A DNA stretch of 64,000 bases, from positions 1 to 64,000 of the forward strand of contig CAZRDM010000009.1 in the NCBI GenBank assembly GCA_964598845.1. The letters run 5' to 3'. Every line of letters starts with the position of its first letter. Position 1 is the first letter of the stretch. Positions 24,298-34,998 of this stretch are shown here, piece by piece. The position numbers and the translations under genes are program-made. Under the pieces are notes generated by a model. It saw nothing but the letters and a program-made list of their open reading frames with translations, was not told the origin of the DNA and did no database searches. The DNA comes from FEN-987 sp964598845. Its GTDB lineage: Archaea; Thermoproteota; Bathyarchaeia; 40CM-2-53-6.

Positions 24298-27180
24298 TCA
24301 TTCGATGAAGATGGCGGGTCGGTACGGCTCCGCCATTTTCGCCCTACCCTTCGGATCGTAGAGATGCTCGTCATCTTCGCTATGGACTTCGATTTCCGTG
24401 TTCAGCTCTTTCGCGAAGAATTTCTGGGCTTCACTGAAGGCTCTCCGCTCGTCCAGTTCTCCGATCTCTATTCTTCGCTTTCTTAGGTCTGAGGGCATCG
24501 TTCTCGTCAACTTGATCATCCTAGCGGCGAACTTTGGCAGATCCTTCGAGGTAGGTAATTTCGTAGAGATCATGTCCTTGATTAGTCGATCCAAGCTCTC
24601 AGGTTGGGACTCGGCCCTCGTGAGGGCTTCGATGTAAACGCGCCACTTCCACTTGGCGGCCGCATAATAGTGGACTTTCTTCGGAGCCATCTTCGTGGTA
24701 GCAATGATCTCCTGTGTGTCATCGAGCGTCTGTTTGATCAGCTCTTCCAGAAGCTCCGAACGGGCATCTATCTTTGATTCATCAAAGCGAGGCCACTCGG
24801 ATATGGAAGCGAATCTTTGCTCCCCCATGATATGCCATGCTTCCTCTGCCATGTGAGGCGCGAACGGGGCCAATAGTCGAATCCAAGCTGAAATGAACGA
24901 TTTCATGGTAGCCGCGTCAGGTCTTTCCGCACGTCTCTGGTACCAGCGCAGATCGTTCCAAGCGTCGTAGAGAGCTGAGGCTAATGCTGTTCGAGTTTTG
25001 AGCTTCTCAATCGCTTCCGAAATCCCCCTGCTCCTCCCGTAGATTCTGCTCATTAGCCACTTTTCCAAATGACCATTTGAGGCTCTAGCGTTCGAGCTCG
25101 CAACTTCTTCAACCAGATGCAGAAAGGCCTCCAACCTCGCTCTTGTGTCGCGGGCGTTCTCGAATCGCCAGTCCGGGTCATCCATGCCCTCAGCGGCCAA
25201 GAGAACTGTGCAGCGGACTGCGTCGGCACCATAGTCCTCGCAGACCTTCCATAACGGCACAAAGTTCCCTTGAGACTTGTGCATCGGACGACCCTCTGCC
25301 TGCATGAAGCCATTGACCCCGATCGCTCGTGGCCAAGACTTCTCATCAAAGAGAGCAACGTGATGTAGAATGAAGAAGCTCAGGTGGTTTCCAACCAGAT
25401 CCTTCCCAGAGCTACGTAGATCGACCGGATACCAATACAGGAACTCTCCACGCATTTTCTCCAGTAACTCACGCTTTGCATGAGATGCCTTGATCAGCTG
25501 CTCAGGATCGCCGGTGCCGTAGTAAACGTAATCGAAAACCTCGGGAGTCAGATGTTCTGGTCTAATCTGTCCAGCATTCACGTACTTGCTTATCATGTAG
25601 TAGGCCATGTAGACGGTTGAATCGCTCAGCGTCTCAACAATCCAATCTGATGTCCACGGCAAAGGCGTGCCTAACCCTGTCTTTCTTGCGCAGGGCCACT
25701 CCTGCAGCCAATCAATTATGCTGATGAACCAGCTTCTGGCTTCCTCCGGATAGAACGCCATCTTCGCGATGGCTTTGTGAGCTAGCTCCTTCCAATCCGG
25801 ATCCGAGTACTTGAGGAACCACTGATCCTCCAACACCTTCGCTACGCATTGAGACGTGCACCTGCACACAACGCGTTGCGTGAGCTCATACATCACATCG
25901 ACAATGCCCTTGGTCCGGAAATCCCTGACTAAGGATTGTTTAATTTCGGCTACTCTCTTCTTCGAGTAAGGCCCGCATCCGTCCTTCAGGATTCCCATGT
26001 GAAATTCTGCCTTGTAAATCTCCTTTGTCGCCTCTTCCGCTCTTGGGTCATTCTGATCATGAATGCCCATGCGGTCAACTATCTCTATGGCTGGAAAGTT
26101 ACCAAAGCCCTCCACCGCTATGATTGAGATTGGCTCTATGCTCGCGACTTCGCTCGAGCTGATGGCGAACTTTTCCAATATAGATGGATTCTTCTGGATA
26201 TCCCTCAATGCTAGCCAGTCGTACGGGGCATGGGCTGGGACGCTATAGACGACCCCGGTGGCGTTCTCAGTGTTGACGAAGCTTCCAGGTAGAATCACTA
26301 ATTCCCGTCCTTGCACAAGATCGGAGCATTTCTTCCCTACTAACTCAGAACCCTTCAGACTTCGGATCACACGAACTCGCTTCAGTTGATTCTGCAGTTT
26401 CTCTGACGCAGTCTTACTGACGATCCATCGCTCACCGTCCACCTCAGTTTCTACATACTCTCCTTCAGGATCCATCCAGAGGTTTGTGACGCCGTAGATC
26501 GTTTCCGGTCTGAAGGTGGCGCAAGGCAGGAAGACATCGCCCATTTTGAATTTCATGATGATGAATTCTTCAGGTCTAACGCCCTCTCCTTCAAGTCTAT
26601 CCGCATCACCTGTGGGACTCTCGTCCTTGGGACACCAGACAACTGGATGGGTGCCTTTGATGACGTATCCCCGCTCCCATAGGCGCAGATATTGCCAAGT
26701 CACGAACTTGCTGAAGCCTGCGTTCAGTGAGCTCGTGTGAAATTCTCTCCGCCAATCCAGCCCCATCCCAAGACGTTTTACAGCTTCACGGTTTGCGTCC
26801 GTGTAGTACTTGGCCATGTAGGCCGGGTCAAGGAACTTTCTGAGGTCCTCCTCCGGGACGCCATCCACTTCTCTGATCGCACGAATGAACTCTTCATCTC
26901 CCATTTTGATGCGTTCAGCAGCTCCCGCCACAGTCTTGCCAGTCCAGTGCCAAGCCCAGGGGAAGAGCACATTGTATCCACGCATCCGCATGTATCTGGC
27001 GTACACATCTATACGCGCCGCCGTGAAGCCGCTCCCAACATGGAGCGGACCGCTCATGTAAGGAAAAGGAAAGGTCACCAAGCACTTAGGCCGCGAAGGA
27101 TCCGGGTCAGCTTCGAAGATCCTAGCCTTCGTCCACTCGCCCTGCCACTTGCTATCGATCTCAGCCCAGTCAACAGGCAT
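24298..27180 (-). CDS. leuS: Leucyl-tRNA synthetase, archaeal type
   Basis: A 960-residue class I synthetase that charges tRNA-Leu. The HIGH motif is PYMSGPLHVG near residue 40, and the KMSKS counterpart is MHKSQGN near residue 630. The CP1 editing domain (about 150-460) retains a threonine-rich motif (TFRPETIYGVTNLW). The length and the C-terminal extension match archaeal/eukaryotic leuS. It begins six bases after the alaS stop, so the two synthetase genes form an operon. Confidence 0.95.
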   Translation of the reverse strand: MPVDWAEIDSKWQGEWTKARIFEADPDPSRPKCLVTFPFPYMSGPLHVGSGFTAARIDVYARYMRMRGYNVLFPWAWHWTGKTVAGAAERIKMGDEEFIRAIREVDGVPEEDLRKFLDPAYMAKYYTDANREAVKRLGMGLDWRREFHTSSLNAGFSKFVTWQYLRLWERGYVIKGTHPVVWCPKDESPTGDADRLEGEGVRPEEFIIMKFKMGDVFLPCATFRPETIYGVTNLWMDPEGEYVETEVDGERWIVSKTASEKLQNQLKRVRVIRSLKGSELVGKKCSDLVQGRELVILPGSFVNTENATGVVYSVPAHAPYDWLALRDIQKNPSILEKFAISSSEVASIEPISIIAVEGFGNFPAIEIVDRMGIHDQNDPRAEEATKEIYKAEFHMGILKDGCGPYSKKRVAEIKQSLVRDFRTKGIVDVMYELTQRVVCRCTSQCVAKVLEDQWFLKYSDPDWKELAHKAIAKMAFYPEEARSWFISIIDWLQEWPCARKTGLGTPLPWTSDWIVETLSDSTVYMAYYMISKYVNAGQIRPEHLTPEVFDYVYYGTGDPEQLIKASHAKRELLEKMRGEFLYWYPVDLRSSGKDLVGNHLSFFILHHVALFDEKSWPRAIGVNGFMQAEGRPMHKSQGNFVPLWKVCEDYGADAVRCTVLLAAEGMDDPDWRFENARDTRARLEAFLHLVEEVASSNARASNGHLEKWLMSRIYGRSRGISEAIEKLKTRTALASALYDAWNDLRWYQRRAERPDAATMKSFISAWIRLLAPFAPHMAEEAWHIMGEQRFASISEWPRFDESKIDARSELLEELIKQTLDDTQEIIATTKMAPKKVHYYAAAKWKWRVYIEALTRAESQPESLDRLIKDMISTKLPTSKDLPKFAARMIKLTRTMPSDLRKRRIEIGELDERRAFSEAQKFFAKELNTEIEVHSEDDEHLYDPKGRAKMAEPYRPAIFIE

Positions 27181-27186
27181 GATATC

Positions 27187-29952
27187 TCACTTCATCACCA
27201 TTTCTCTGAGCGCTGCCTCGGAATCGGTGACGACTTCGTCTGCAGCCTCCACGTTCGTGCCTCCACCTTGACCAAAGTACTCCTTACCGCCCCCACCGCC
27301 TCCTAGGATTGCAGCAAGTCTTCCTGCCAGTTTTCCAGCATGCACACCCCGAGCAATTGCTGCTTTGCCAGCGCCAACGAAGACTCTCGCAGAGTCCTTC
27401 ACCAAAAGGAGAACTGCGACAGCACCTGGTTCCCGCTGCACAATCTCATTGTTTATTGAAACGATTTCATTCTCTTCGCCAAGTACGTACTTCGCCGCAC
27501 ACAATTTGACCGGACCTATCTGTTTCGAAGAACTCAGCAACCGCTCAGCCTCATGTCCCGCCCAAACCTTCATTAGCTCCTCCAATCGCTTCGCCAATCT
27601 CGTTCTCTCCTCGACAAGCGTTTCCACATATTGGTCGACTTTGTCTAGTGGAGCAGCGACCAAACTAGAGATGCGGTGGAGCTTGCGTTCCTGCTCCTGA
27701 ACAGCCCGCAGGGCCTGCGTCCCAGCTGCGAAGATGATCCGCTCTACACCATCCTGAATGCGCTCAGTTCGCAGGATCTTGATGGCTCCGATTTGGCCGG
27801 TTCTGGTGCAGTGGGTTCCGCCGCAGGCTTCTACATCCCAATCTCCCACTCTGATTACGCGAATCTCTCTTCCCGGTACAGCACCTCCCTGATACAATCT
27901 GAAACCATACATCTGCTCGGCCCTTTCGCGTGGCAGCCACTGGGCTTCGACCTGAATGTCTTCCAGAGCGGTTTCGGTGGCTAAACGTTCAATCTGCCTA
28001 GCCTGCTCCTCGGTGATTCTATCGTAGTGGGAGATGTCGATACGACTCGATTCGACGCCTTTCTGGGCACCCGCTTGCCACGCATGCTGCCCAAGGACTC
28101 TTCTTGCCGCACCAAGCACGAGATGAGTCCCGGTGTGATGACGCATTAGACTCACACGTCTGTCCCATTCAATCGAGCCTCGAACAGTGTCTCCCACACG
28201 GGGTGGCCTTCCATCTATCTGGTGGATGATGACGCGTCCCACTCTCTGCGTGTCAAGAACCTCGATTGCCCCAGCTGAGGTCTGCAGAACTCCGATGTCA
28301 CCGGGTTGCCCGCCTCCTTCAGGATAGAAGCAAGTTTGATCTAAGACAACGAACCTGTCTTCTACCACATCGATGACTTTACCTTCGAACTCCCTCTGGA
28401 ACGGATCCTTGTAGTACAGAGGAACAGTTTCCGGCAGCGGACCCAGCCTGTCTTTCAATTTCAATGCGATCTCAGACTCCTGGGCTTCCTCCGATGCTCG
28501 TCTTCCGGAGAGATGCTTCTGAGCGACCATGCCGTAGAAGTTCGCGGGCAGGTTCAGGCCTATCCCAAGGGGTTCGCTGATCTCTCGCACCAAGTCTGGC
28601 ACCATTCCGTGTGAGTCGTATAGTTCAACCAAGGTTTCCGATGGAATCTCGCTCTTTCCCTTCGCTTTCAGTTCGCTGGCGATCTTCTTGACTAGATCAG
28701 AACCACGTTCAAGCGTCCTCCTGTACTTGGACTCTTCAGCCTTGATTGTCTCCGCAATCTCTCGCCTCATATCTCGCAGCTGCACAAAGTCATCGCCCCA
28801 ATAGTCGATCTGCAGATCCAAGATCTCAGACATGCGATCCTCAATTCCGAGCTGACGTAGCATGCGGTAAGTTCTCCGAATCAGTAGGCGTGTCAGGTAG
28901 CCCTCTTCCACGTTTGACGGAACAACGCCCTCCGACAGCAAGAACGCAATAGTCTTAGTGTGATCCGCCACTGCCATCGCACTCTCGATTGGCACTAATG
29001 TCTTCTCTAGCTCTCGCCAATCCATCCCAATGATTTCAGCAATCTTCTTGCGGCCCGCAACTCGACCCCCATTTCTCTCGACATTCATGTAGCTTGAGAA
29101 TGGCACAACCTTGGCGACTAACTTCTCATCATATTTGACGCCTGCAATCCTGAAGATCTTATCCAGCACCGGACCATAGATCACTTGGAAGGCGCTCGGC
29201 TTGCCTTGACTCAGCCAAGCCCATCGCTCAATCCCGTAACCTGTGTCCACCGTCCGAATGGGTAGCTTGATCAACTGCTCGCCTTGGACCTTGTACTGCA
29301 TGAAGACCAAAGTCGAGATTTCCAAGCCCGCGCTCAAACATTCAACATCGGGCCCGGCGTTTCCGCCACCCGACCAGAAATGTTCCTTGTATGTGATCGA
29401 ATCAGATTTCAGGCCGAATTCCTCGGTGGCCAGTTGGTGATGGTATCGGATGGTTTGATCCATCCAGTAGATCTCCTTGTCTGGATAGTTGAACGCGTGC
29501 GCGCCTCCCATCTCGAAGATCAGATCGTGCCGTCCGAGCGTTGGGCCAACGTTATCGATATCTGTGAACCGGATAGACGGTTGACTCACAACCAGAGGGT
29601 TTGCCGGTGGAGGCATGCTGCCCTCCGTAACGTATGGTTGGAAATCGTAGATCGAAGCTCCCACAAGGAAAACGTCGTCCCGCCAGCGCGCCACAACCGG
29701 GTAAGGTTTGATCCTTGCGTGCCCATTCTTCTCAAAGAATGAGAGGAAGAGTTCACGCATCTCCGGGACGGAGTAGGGGCGTCTAGCTGGAGGTTTCCCA
29801 ATGAATGAGTACTGGACACATGGGCTGTCTCCGCAGAACTTCCCGTCGGGATCTTGGGTCCAGAAGTGGCTCTTGCAGCATTCACACTGCTTGCGTAGGA
29901 ATCCATTCTCTATGAAGAACGGGACCGCGAACTCTTTCTCATCAATATCCAT
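27187..29952 (-). CDS. alaS: Alanyl-tRNA synthetase, archaeal type
   Basis: A 921-residue class II synthetase for tRNA-Ala. The N-terminal archaeal extension with cysteines (FLRKQCECCKSHFW) is present. The catalytic core includes DVFLVGASIYDFQPYVTEG and FEMGGAHAFNYPD. The editing domain has the zinc motif HHTGTHLVL and CGGTHC. The C-Ala domain ends in a glycine-rich GGGGGGKEYFGQGGG segment. It is the first gene of a two-gene operon with leuS. Confidence 0.95.
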   Translation of the reverse strand: MDIDEKEFAVPFFIENGFLRKQCECCKSHFWTQDPDGKFCGDSPCVQYSFIGKPPARRPYSVPEMRELFLSFFEKNGHARIKPYPVVARWRDDVFLVGASIYDFQPYVTEGSMPPPANPLVVSQPSIRFTDIDNVGPTLGRHDLIFEMGGAHAFNYPDKEIYWMDQTIRYHHQLATEEFGLKSDSITYKEHFWSGGGNAGPDVECLSAGLEISTLVFMQYKVQGEQLIKLPIRTVDTGYGIERWAWLSQGKPSAFQVIYGPVLDKIFRIAGVKYDEKLVAKVVPFSSYMNVERNGGRVAGRKKIAEIIGMDWRELEKTLVPIESAMAVADHTKTIAFLLSEGVVPSNVEEGYLTRLLIRRTYRMLRQLGIEDRMSEILDLQIDYWGDDFVQLRDMRREIAETIKAEESKYRRTLERGSDLVKKIASELKAKGKSEIPSETLVELYDSHGMVPDLVREISEPLGIGLNLPANFYGMVAQKHLSGRRASEEAQESEIALKLKDRLGPLPETVPLYYKDPFQREFEGKVIDVVEDRFVVLDQTCFYPEGGGQPGDIGVLQTSAGAIEVLDTQRVGRVIIHQIDGRPPRVGDTVRGSIEWDRRVSLMRHHTGTHLVLGAARRVLGQHAWQAGAQKGVESSRIDISHYDRITEEQARQIERLATETALEDIQVEAQWLPRERAEQMYGFRLYQGGAVPGREIRVIRVGDWDVEACGGTHCTRTGQIGAIKILRTERIQDGVERIIFAAGTQALRAVQEQERKLHRISSLVAAPLDKVDQYVETLVEERTRLAKRLEELMKVWAGHEAERLLSSSKQIGPVKLCAAKYVLGEENEIVSINNEIVQREPGAVAVLLLVKDSARVFVGAGKAAIARGVHAGKLAGRLAAILGGGGGGKEYFGQGGGTNVEAADEVVTDSEAALREMVMK

Positions 29953-30221
29953 TCTTCTTTTCCTCCAGCCGACAGAGCAGAACGAAGCAATCTAGACTAG
30001 AAAGCTATTTGCCCGCTCCACCTGTCAGCGAGGGGCGAGCGCAAGGGCCTGAAGCAGAAGAACTCTTGTCAATAGCGGCCCAGCTCCTAGCACTAGCTAT
30101 GGGAGAGACTCCTTCATATGGCTTATTCCAGGCGATGATTTACTCACTGACTGCAGAGCGAGAACCGTGTCTTAAGCCCGCAAGATAGGCTTATGACCAG
30201 AGGCCAGCTAATCGCCGAATC

Positions 30222-31586
30222 ATGCCAGATTTTGGTGCGCTCGAAGGATTCACACTCGAAAAGATGCGCGAGAACAGGATTCCAGGTTTAAGCATCTCAA
30301 TCGTCGCAAATGATGAGATCCAGTATGCGAGGGGGCTTGGTTTCAGCGACATCTCTTCAGGCCTGCCAGCTACTCCCCGAACTCTCTATGGCATCGGATC
30401 TGTGACCAAGTCCTTCACAGCACTCGCAATCATGCAACTCGCCCAAGAAGGTAAGCTGAACGTCGAGGATCCCGTCGAGAAGTATGTGCCAGATATTCCA
30501 AGAGTACTCGGACAGCCCCCCACAATTCATCACCTGATGACACACTCCTCAGGCTTGCCTTTGTTGGGTTATGGTGAGGCTTTCATCAGCGGAGTTCTTG
30601 GCTTCGACAATTCTTGGCTCCCGGTATCAAGCCCTGAGGATATTATCACATTCATGAGAGACGCGCAAGATTGGGCTGTATGTAAGCCAGGCGAACGATT
30701 CTTCTATCTGAATGAGGGCTACGTCCTTCTTGGATACATTATTTCCAAGATCAGCGGCCTGACCTACGAAGAGTATGTCCAAAAGCGAATTCTAGCTCCC
30801 CTCGGAATGAGTAGGACCTTCTTCTCGAGGGCTGACGTCGAAAAGGATAACGATAGAGCCACGGCCTACATCATCGATAAAGAAGGAAAACACATACCGA
30901 GCACATTCCCCTATGGCATCACTTCAGATGGAGGCCTCATCAGCAACGTCCTAGACTTGGCGAACTACATCAGAATGTGCCTCAACAGCGGAGAATTCAA
31001 CGGAAAAACCATAATCAAACAGAAAATGTTCGAAGCCATGGAAGAGCCCCACATCACCTTACCATACGAATCACCCTTAGGTAAGGAATCTTACGGGTAT
31101 GGATGGGGCGTAACACACAACTTCTTCGGCCACAAGCTCATTGATCACGGCGGCGACGTAGGCGTATACAAGGCATACGTAGGCTACATCAAGGAAAAGA
31201 AAATCGGAGTAGCAGTTCTCGCCAATCCAAGCAAATATCTACTCACGAATGTTGGGATGTTCGCCCTCGCGCAGCTCCTCGATAAAGATCCACAGGCCCT
31301 TCCTTTTGTGAAGCATGACAGGATACTGAACAACCTTCAGGGAGAATATGAAACGTACAAGGGCACTATGAAGTTCAGGATCAAGAGAGCAGGCAACTTT
31401 CTGATCGCTGAGCTCAAAGACCGATATACAGAAGAGTCCATTCCCCTCGTGCCTGAAAGACTGGGAGAGGATCGATCTACTTTCTTCACCATTTCCGAGG
31501 GAACTAAATTGACAACAGAATTCACTGTGAGAGACGGGAAGGTCGAATGGATCTTTGAAAGATACAAGGCTCGCAAGAAAGGATAA
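30222..31586 (+). CDS. Serine hydrolase of the class C beta-lactamase/esterase family
   Basis: A 454-residue protein with the penicillin-binding-like catalytic set: Ser60-x-x-Lys63 in GIGSVTKSF, Tyr-x-Asn in FFYLNEGYVLLG near residue 164, and HGG in IDHGGDVGVY near 312 in place of KTG. No signal peptide is seen, so it is probably cytoplasmic. A C-terminal beta domain (~residues 360-454) is typical of the archaeal esterase/peptidase members. The substrate could be a D-amino-acid peptide or an ester; antibiotic resistance is unlikely to be the role in an archaeon. Confidence 0.82.
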   Translation: MPDFGALEGFTLEKMRENRIPGLSISIVANDEIQYARGLGFSDISSGLPATPRTLYGIGSVTKSFTALAIMQLAQEGKLNVEDPVEKYVPDIPRVLGQPPTIHHLMTHSSGLPLLGYGEAFISGVLGFDNSWLPVSSPEDIITFMRDAQDWAVCKPGERFFYLNEGYVLLGYIISKISGLTYEEYVQKRILAPLGMSRTFFSRADVEKDNDRATAYIIDKEGKHIPSTFPYGITSDGGLISNVLDLANYIRMCLNSGEFNGKTIIKQKMFEAMEEPHITLPYESPLGKESYGYGWGVTHNFFGHKLIDHGGDVGVYKAYVGYIKEKKIGVAVLANPSKYLLTNVGMFALAQLLDKDPQALPFVKHDRILNNLQGEYETYKGTMKFRIKRAGNFLIAELKDRYTEESIPLVPERLGEDRSTFFTISEGTKLTTEFTVRDGKVEWIFERYKARKKG

Positions 31587-31917
31587 GCGTCCTAGGCGCT
31601 CATGTACATCTTAGCCCTCCGTTGTATATCCGAACCTTGGTAGCCACACACACCTACTACGTAATCTCAGACTCATCGGGTTTTGAGCTCTCTCATCATC
31701 AGGAAGTGCTCGTCGTGATATCGCCGCGACAAATCTTGTGTCGTACGCAACTCGCTTTCTCCCCTTGATGAGTCTTTTCTGAAGACCCAAGAACAGGATG
31801 GAGGGCCATCTAGCTCGTGCAATAGTAAGTTTCCGTTTCATGTTTCACCAGAATCAGAAATGTGATTCGTTGATTCGTTGTGAGTGACTTCCACTGTCTT
31901 AAATAAGAAATCACGAA
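31587..31917. other. Stretch without a supported gene
   Basis: 331 bp. A minus-strand frame at 31611-31841 is arginine-rich but shows no domain. Nothing else recognised. Confidence 0.35.
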
Positions 31918-32358
31918 GTGATCGTCGAGAAGAACTTGTATTTTCGCTACACTGGAATTCGAGTCCGCAACTTGAAACGCGCCCTGCACTTCTACAAGCG
32001 GACCATGGAGATGAGAGAGAGTCTGAGAGGTAAGATGGAGCATGGTGGAATCTGGGTCGAACTCAAGAGTGCAGGATCCGCGCAGAGACTCGAACTCAAC
32101 TACTATCCACCTCGCTCCAAGTTCTTCGAGAAATTCAGGATTGGGAGCGAACTAGATCATCTGGCTTTCTGGGTGAAAGACGTTGAAAAGCAGTATGAGC
32201 GGCTATTGGCAAACGGAGCGCGAAGAGCGGTTGCCCCCTTTTCAGACCACCGCTACAGATTCGCCTTCGTTAGAGATCCTGATGGGATCTGGATTGAACT
32301 CATCGGAAGAGACAAACGTCAAATCAAGAACGGAGAAAAAGCACAGGCGACGAGCTGA
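31918..32358 (+). CDS. VOC-family protein (lactoylglutathione lyase-like)
   Basis: A 146-residue single VOC domain with the paired fold: FRYTGIRVRNLKRALHFYK, a central GIWVELKSAG strand, SELDHLAFWVKDVEKQYERL and finally FVRDPDGIWIELIG. The C-terminal glutamate before LIG is a usual metal ligand. The start at 31918 is GTG, and no strong ribosome-binding site was seen. The substrate is unknown; it may detoxify a reactive small molecule. It is unrelated in detail to the VOC protein at 2300. Confidence 0.8.
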   Translation: MIVEKNLYFRYTGIRVRNLKRALHFYKRTMEMRESLRGKMEHGGIWVELKSAGSAQRLELNYYPPRSKFFEKFRIGSELDHLAFWVKDVEKQYERLLANGARRAVAPFSDHRYRFAFVRDPDGIWIELIGRDKRQIKNGEKAQATS

Positions 32359-32415
32359 AGACGATTTGCCTGACTGGACAGACTGAGCTTCTGCGTCAAG
32401 TTAAACGAGGCTGAG

Positions 32416-33081
32416 TCAATCCGTGTGTGGAAAATCCCCGCGAAAGATCTCTTCGATAGCCCTCCTCTCAGGTGCCTTGGGTTCCTCAGCCGGATAGCCT
32501 ACAGGGAACATTGCCACTGGGCGCAATGATTCAGCGCCGACCACTCCCCGTACTTCGTCTTCATCGAACTCTCCAATCCAGACCGTGGCTAGGCCCTGAT
32601 CTGTTGCGGCCAGCATGGCGTAGGTGCCAGCGATGGTTGCGTCTTGGATGCTGTAAAGTTCCCTTCCTCTTTCACCGAATTTGGTGGCTGAGCGAGCTGG
32701 ATCGGCGCAGAATACAAGACATACTGGGGCCTCAATGATGAAGTCCTGATCGAAGGCTGCATGCGCTAGCGCCTTTCTCTTGGTGAGATCGTGCATCGCG
32801 TATACTTGGTAAGCCTGTAAGTTGCCGGCGGATGGCGCCATGTTTGCAGCCTGAAAGATCTTCGTGAGCTTCTCCTCTTCCACCGGTTTCGGACTGTATG
32901 CACGAACCGAACGTCGGCGGCCTATGACTTCGAAGAACTCCAATTCTATTCGCCCATCTGCTGAGGGGAACGCATTAATATTCCGTGGCCCACTATCCCT
33001 CACGAACACCAGCCGAGCTTGATTGGCTGTTCTAATCTGTCGACACCCTGTTCCAGAACTCAGCATTATCATCCGCGGCAC
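32416..33081 (-). CDS. Nitroreductase-family flavoprotein
   Basis: Up to 221 residues. The FMN-binding nitroreductase core starts at LEFFEVIGRRRSVRAYSP and continues with ANMAPSAGNLQAYQVY and a middle APVCLVFCADP. The end YSIQDATIAGTYAMLAATDQ, then GLATVWIGEF, is typical. The ~50 residues in front of LEFF are not conserved, so the real start may be the TTG at that leucine, as most family members begin with MEFFEVI. Members reduce nitro compounds, quinones or enones with NAD(P)H. Confidence 0.82.
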   Translation of the reverse strand: MPRMIMLSSGTGCRQIRTANQARLVFVRDSGPRNINAFPSADGRIELEFFEVIGRRRSVRAYSPKPVEEEKLTKIFQAANMAPSAGNLQAYQVYAMHDLTKRKALAHAAFDQDFIIEAPVCLVFCADPARSATKFGERGRELYSIQDATIAGTYAMLAATDQGLATVWIGEFDEDEVRGVVGAESLRPVAMFPVGYPAEEPKAPERRAIEEIFRGDFPHTD

Positions 33082-33096
33082 CTACTTTGGTAAGCG

Positions 33097-34980
33097 GTGC
33101 GTTCATTGAGCAGAAGTTCAAGAACAAAGTATTTCGTAAGCGCAGTTATCTTGACAATAGTTCTACTTGGTGCAGTGGCAATCGCTTATCCCCCATCAAT
33201 ACTCGTCGAGTTGCGATCGTTCAACTCCTACTATCAACTGAGCTCCTATGTTCTGCAGAGGACACGGGAGTATCGTTCTTACCTCGACAAGTTCTATGGC
33301 CCTGTTCGGATGGACGAACTCGCTCAGCCTGTAGCGATCACCTCTCAGGTGGCAGGCAGTTACACGACAACTAATGTGCAGGTTGAAGGAGTTGATGAGC
33401 CCGACATTGCCAAGACTGATGGAACCTACATTTACGCTGTCTCCCAGAACAGAGTCTTCTTGGTGCTTGCCTATCCGCCGGAACAGTCGCGGATCGTCTC
33501 GACACTTAATTTCAACGGAACGGTGGACGGTATCTTTGTTTCCGAGGATCGGCTAGCCGTCGTGGAAACTGGACATGTTGCTAAGGAAGGAGAACAGTTC
33601 TACGGTCCAGACACGAGGCTGATCATCTACGACATCACAGATCGGGCAAAGCCTGTGACTGTGAAGGAGATCTCGATTCCTGGAAGCTACATAAACTCCC
33701 GCCTTACTGAAGGGTACATCTACGCAGTGATCCAACAACCTGCCATTCAGTACCCCTCGGAATGGAATGTGAAGGTAACATTGCCAACCATTAAGGCCGA
33801 TGGTTCGAAAGAGACTCTCCCTCCTTCCAGAGTCTACTATAGTCCTTCATCGAAGGCTCCGGTCGATGTCTACACGATTGTCATTGCAGTACGCATTCAG
33901 GATGGAACATCAAACTCCGTTTCAGCATTGACCGGAATGGGTTCCACAATCTACGCGTCCTTCTCAAACATCTATGTAGCATATCCCGAGAACCCTATCA
34001 TCTTTCGCCAACCCCTCCTCGCTGTTCCCGGTTCTTTCGCGCCTTCTTTCTGGGGAGGATTTGGGGGAAACACAACGATCTTCAGATTTTCCATTTCGAG
34101 TGGTCAGGTGAACGTAGCCGCATCGGGAACGATACCTGGAGGGATCCTGAATCAATTCTCGATGGATGAATACGATGGGTACTTCAGGGTTGCAACGACT
34201 AGTTTCAGGCAGGAATACAACGGGAATTACGTGCAGGTCAACAATGTCTACGTGTTGGATCAGTCATTGAACATTGTGGGCTCTCTCGAAGGGCTAGCAT
34301 CCAAGGAAAGCATCTACGCTGTCAGGTTCTTAGGAGATAGAGCCTACGTCGTGACATTCGAGAAGATAGACCCTCTTTTCGCCATATCCCTAGACAACCC
34401 AACCCAGCCCAGACTACTTGATAAACTTGTGATGCCTGGATTCTCGCAATATCTCCATCCCATCGGGAACGGCTATCTGATTGGAATAGGGAAGGAGGCT
34501 GTGGAGGCCGAGCAAGGAGATTTCGCTTGGTACCAAGGTCTGAAGCTCTCGCTCTTCCATGCCGACGATAACGGAAACCTAACTGAAGTTGCAAAGCTCC
34601 TTATTGGCGACAGAGGAAGCGACTCGCCAGTTCTGTACGATCATAGATCCTTCACCTATGACCCCGAAAGAACAATCATGGCCTTGCCGTTGATGATCGC
34701 AATGATCGACAAGGGAGGTTTCATTGGAACTCCTCCCCCGGACACTTACGGCGTACCAGTCTGGCAGGGTGCTTATGTCTTCAGAGTTTCAAGCGAAGGC
34801 TTCGAACTATTAGGCAAAGTCACCCACATACCAGAAGGTCGCAATGTCGACGGAAACTACGAGCTCTTCGTGAACAGGGTCACCTTGATCGGAGACTTCG
34901 TCTACACACTCTCTAGTACGAGGCTTGAAGTCAACAGCCTATTGGACTTCGCAAACGTTGCTGCAGTGCACTTCACCTAA
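33097..34980 (+). CDS. Secreted beta-propeller domain protein (PF09826 type)
   Basis: A 627-residue extracytoplasmic protein. An N-terminal membrane helix (FVSAVILTIVLLGAVAIAYP) serves as signal or anchor. The domain signature VEGVDEPDIAKTDGTYIYAV is diagnostic for the beta-propeller family distantly related to WD40 (COG4880/PF09826). Repeated blade strands follow, such as RLIIYDITDRAKPVTVKEI and FLGDRAYVVTFEKIDPLFAI. Function is unknown in the family. It is divergent from the nitroreductase gene with only 15 bases between the starts. Confidence 0.8.
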   Translation: MRSLSRSSRTKYFVSAVILTIVLLGAVAIAYPPSILVELRSFNSYYQLSSYVLQRTREYRSYLDKFYGPVRMDELAQPVAITSQVAGSYTTTNVQVEGVDEPDIAKTDGTYIYAVSQNRVFLVLAYPPEQSRIVSTLNFNGTVDGIFVSEDRLAVVETGHVAKEGEQFYGPDTRLIIYDITDRAKPVTVKEISIPGSYINSRLTEGYIYAVIQQPAIQYPSEWNVKVTLPTIKADGSKETLPPSRVYYSPSSKAPVDVYTIVIAVRIQDGTSNSVSALTGMGSTIYASFSNIYVAYPENPIIFRQPLLAVPGSFAPSFWGGFGGNTTIFRFSISSGQVNVAASGTIPGGILNQFSMDEYDGYFRVATTSFRQEYNGNYVQVNNVYVLDQSLNIVGSLEGLASKESIYAVRFLGDRAYVVTFEKIDPLFAISLDNPTQPRLLDKLVMPGFSQYLHPIGNGYLIGIGKEAVEAEQGDFAWYQGLKLSLFHADDNGNLTEVAKLLIGDRGSDSPVLYDHRSFTYDPERTIMALPLMIAMIDKGGFIGTPPPDTYGVPVWQGAYVFRVSSEGFELLGKVTHIPEGRNVDGNYELFVNRVTLIGDFVYTLSSTRLEVNSLLDFANVAAVHFT

Positions 34981-34998
34981 GGAAATGCCACATAGCTT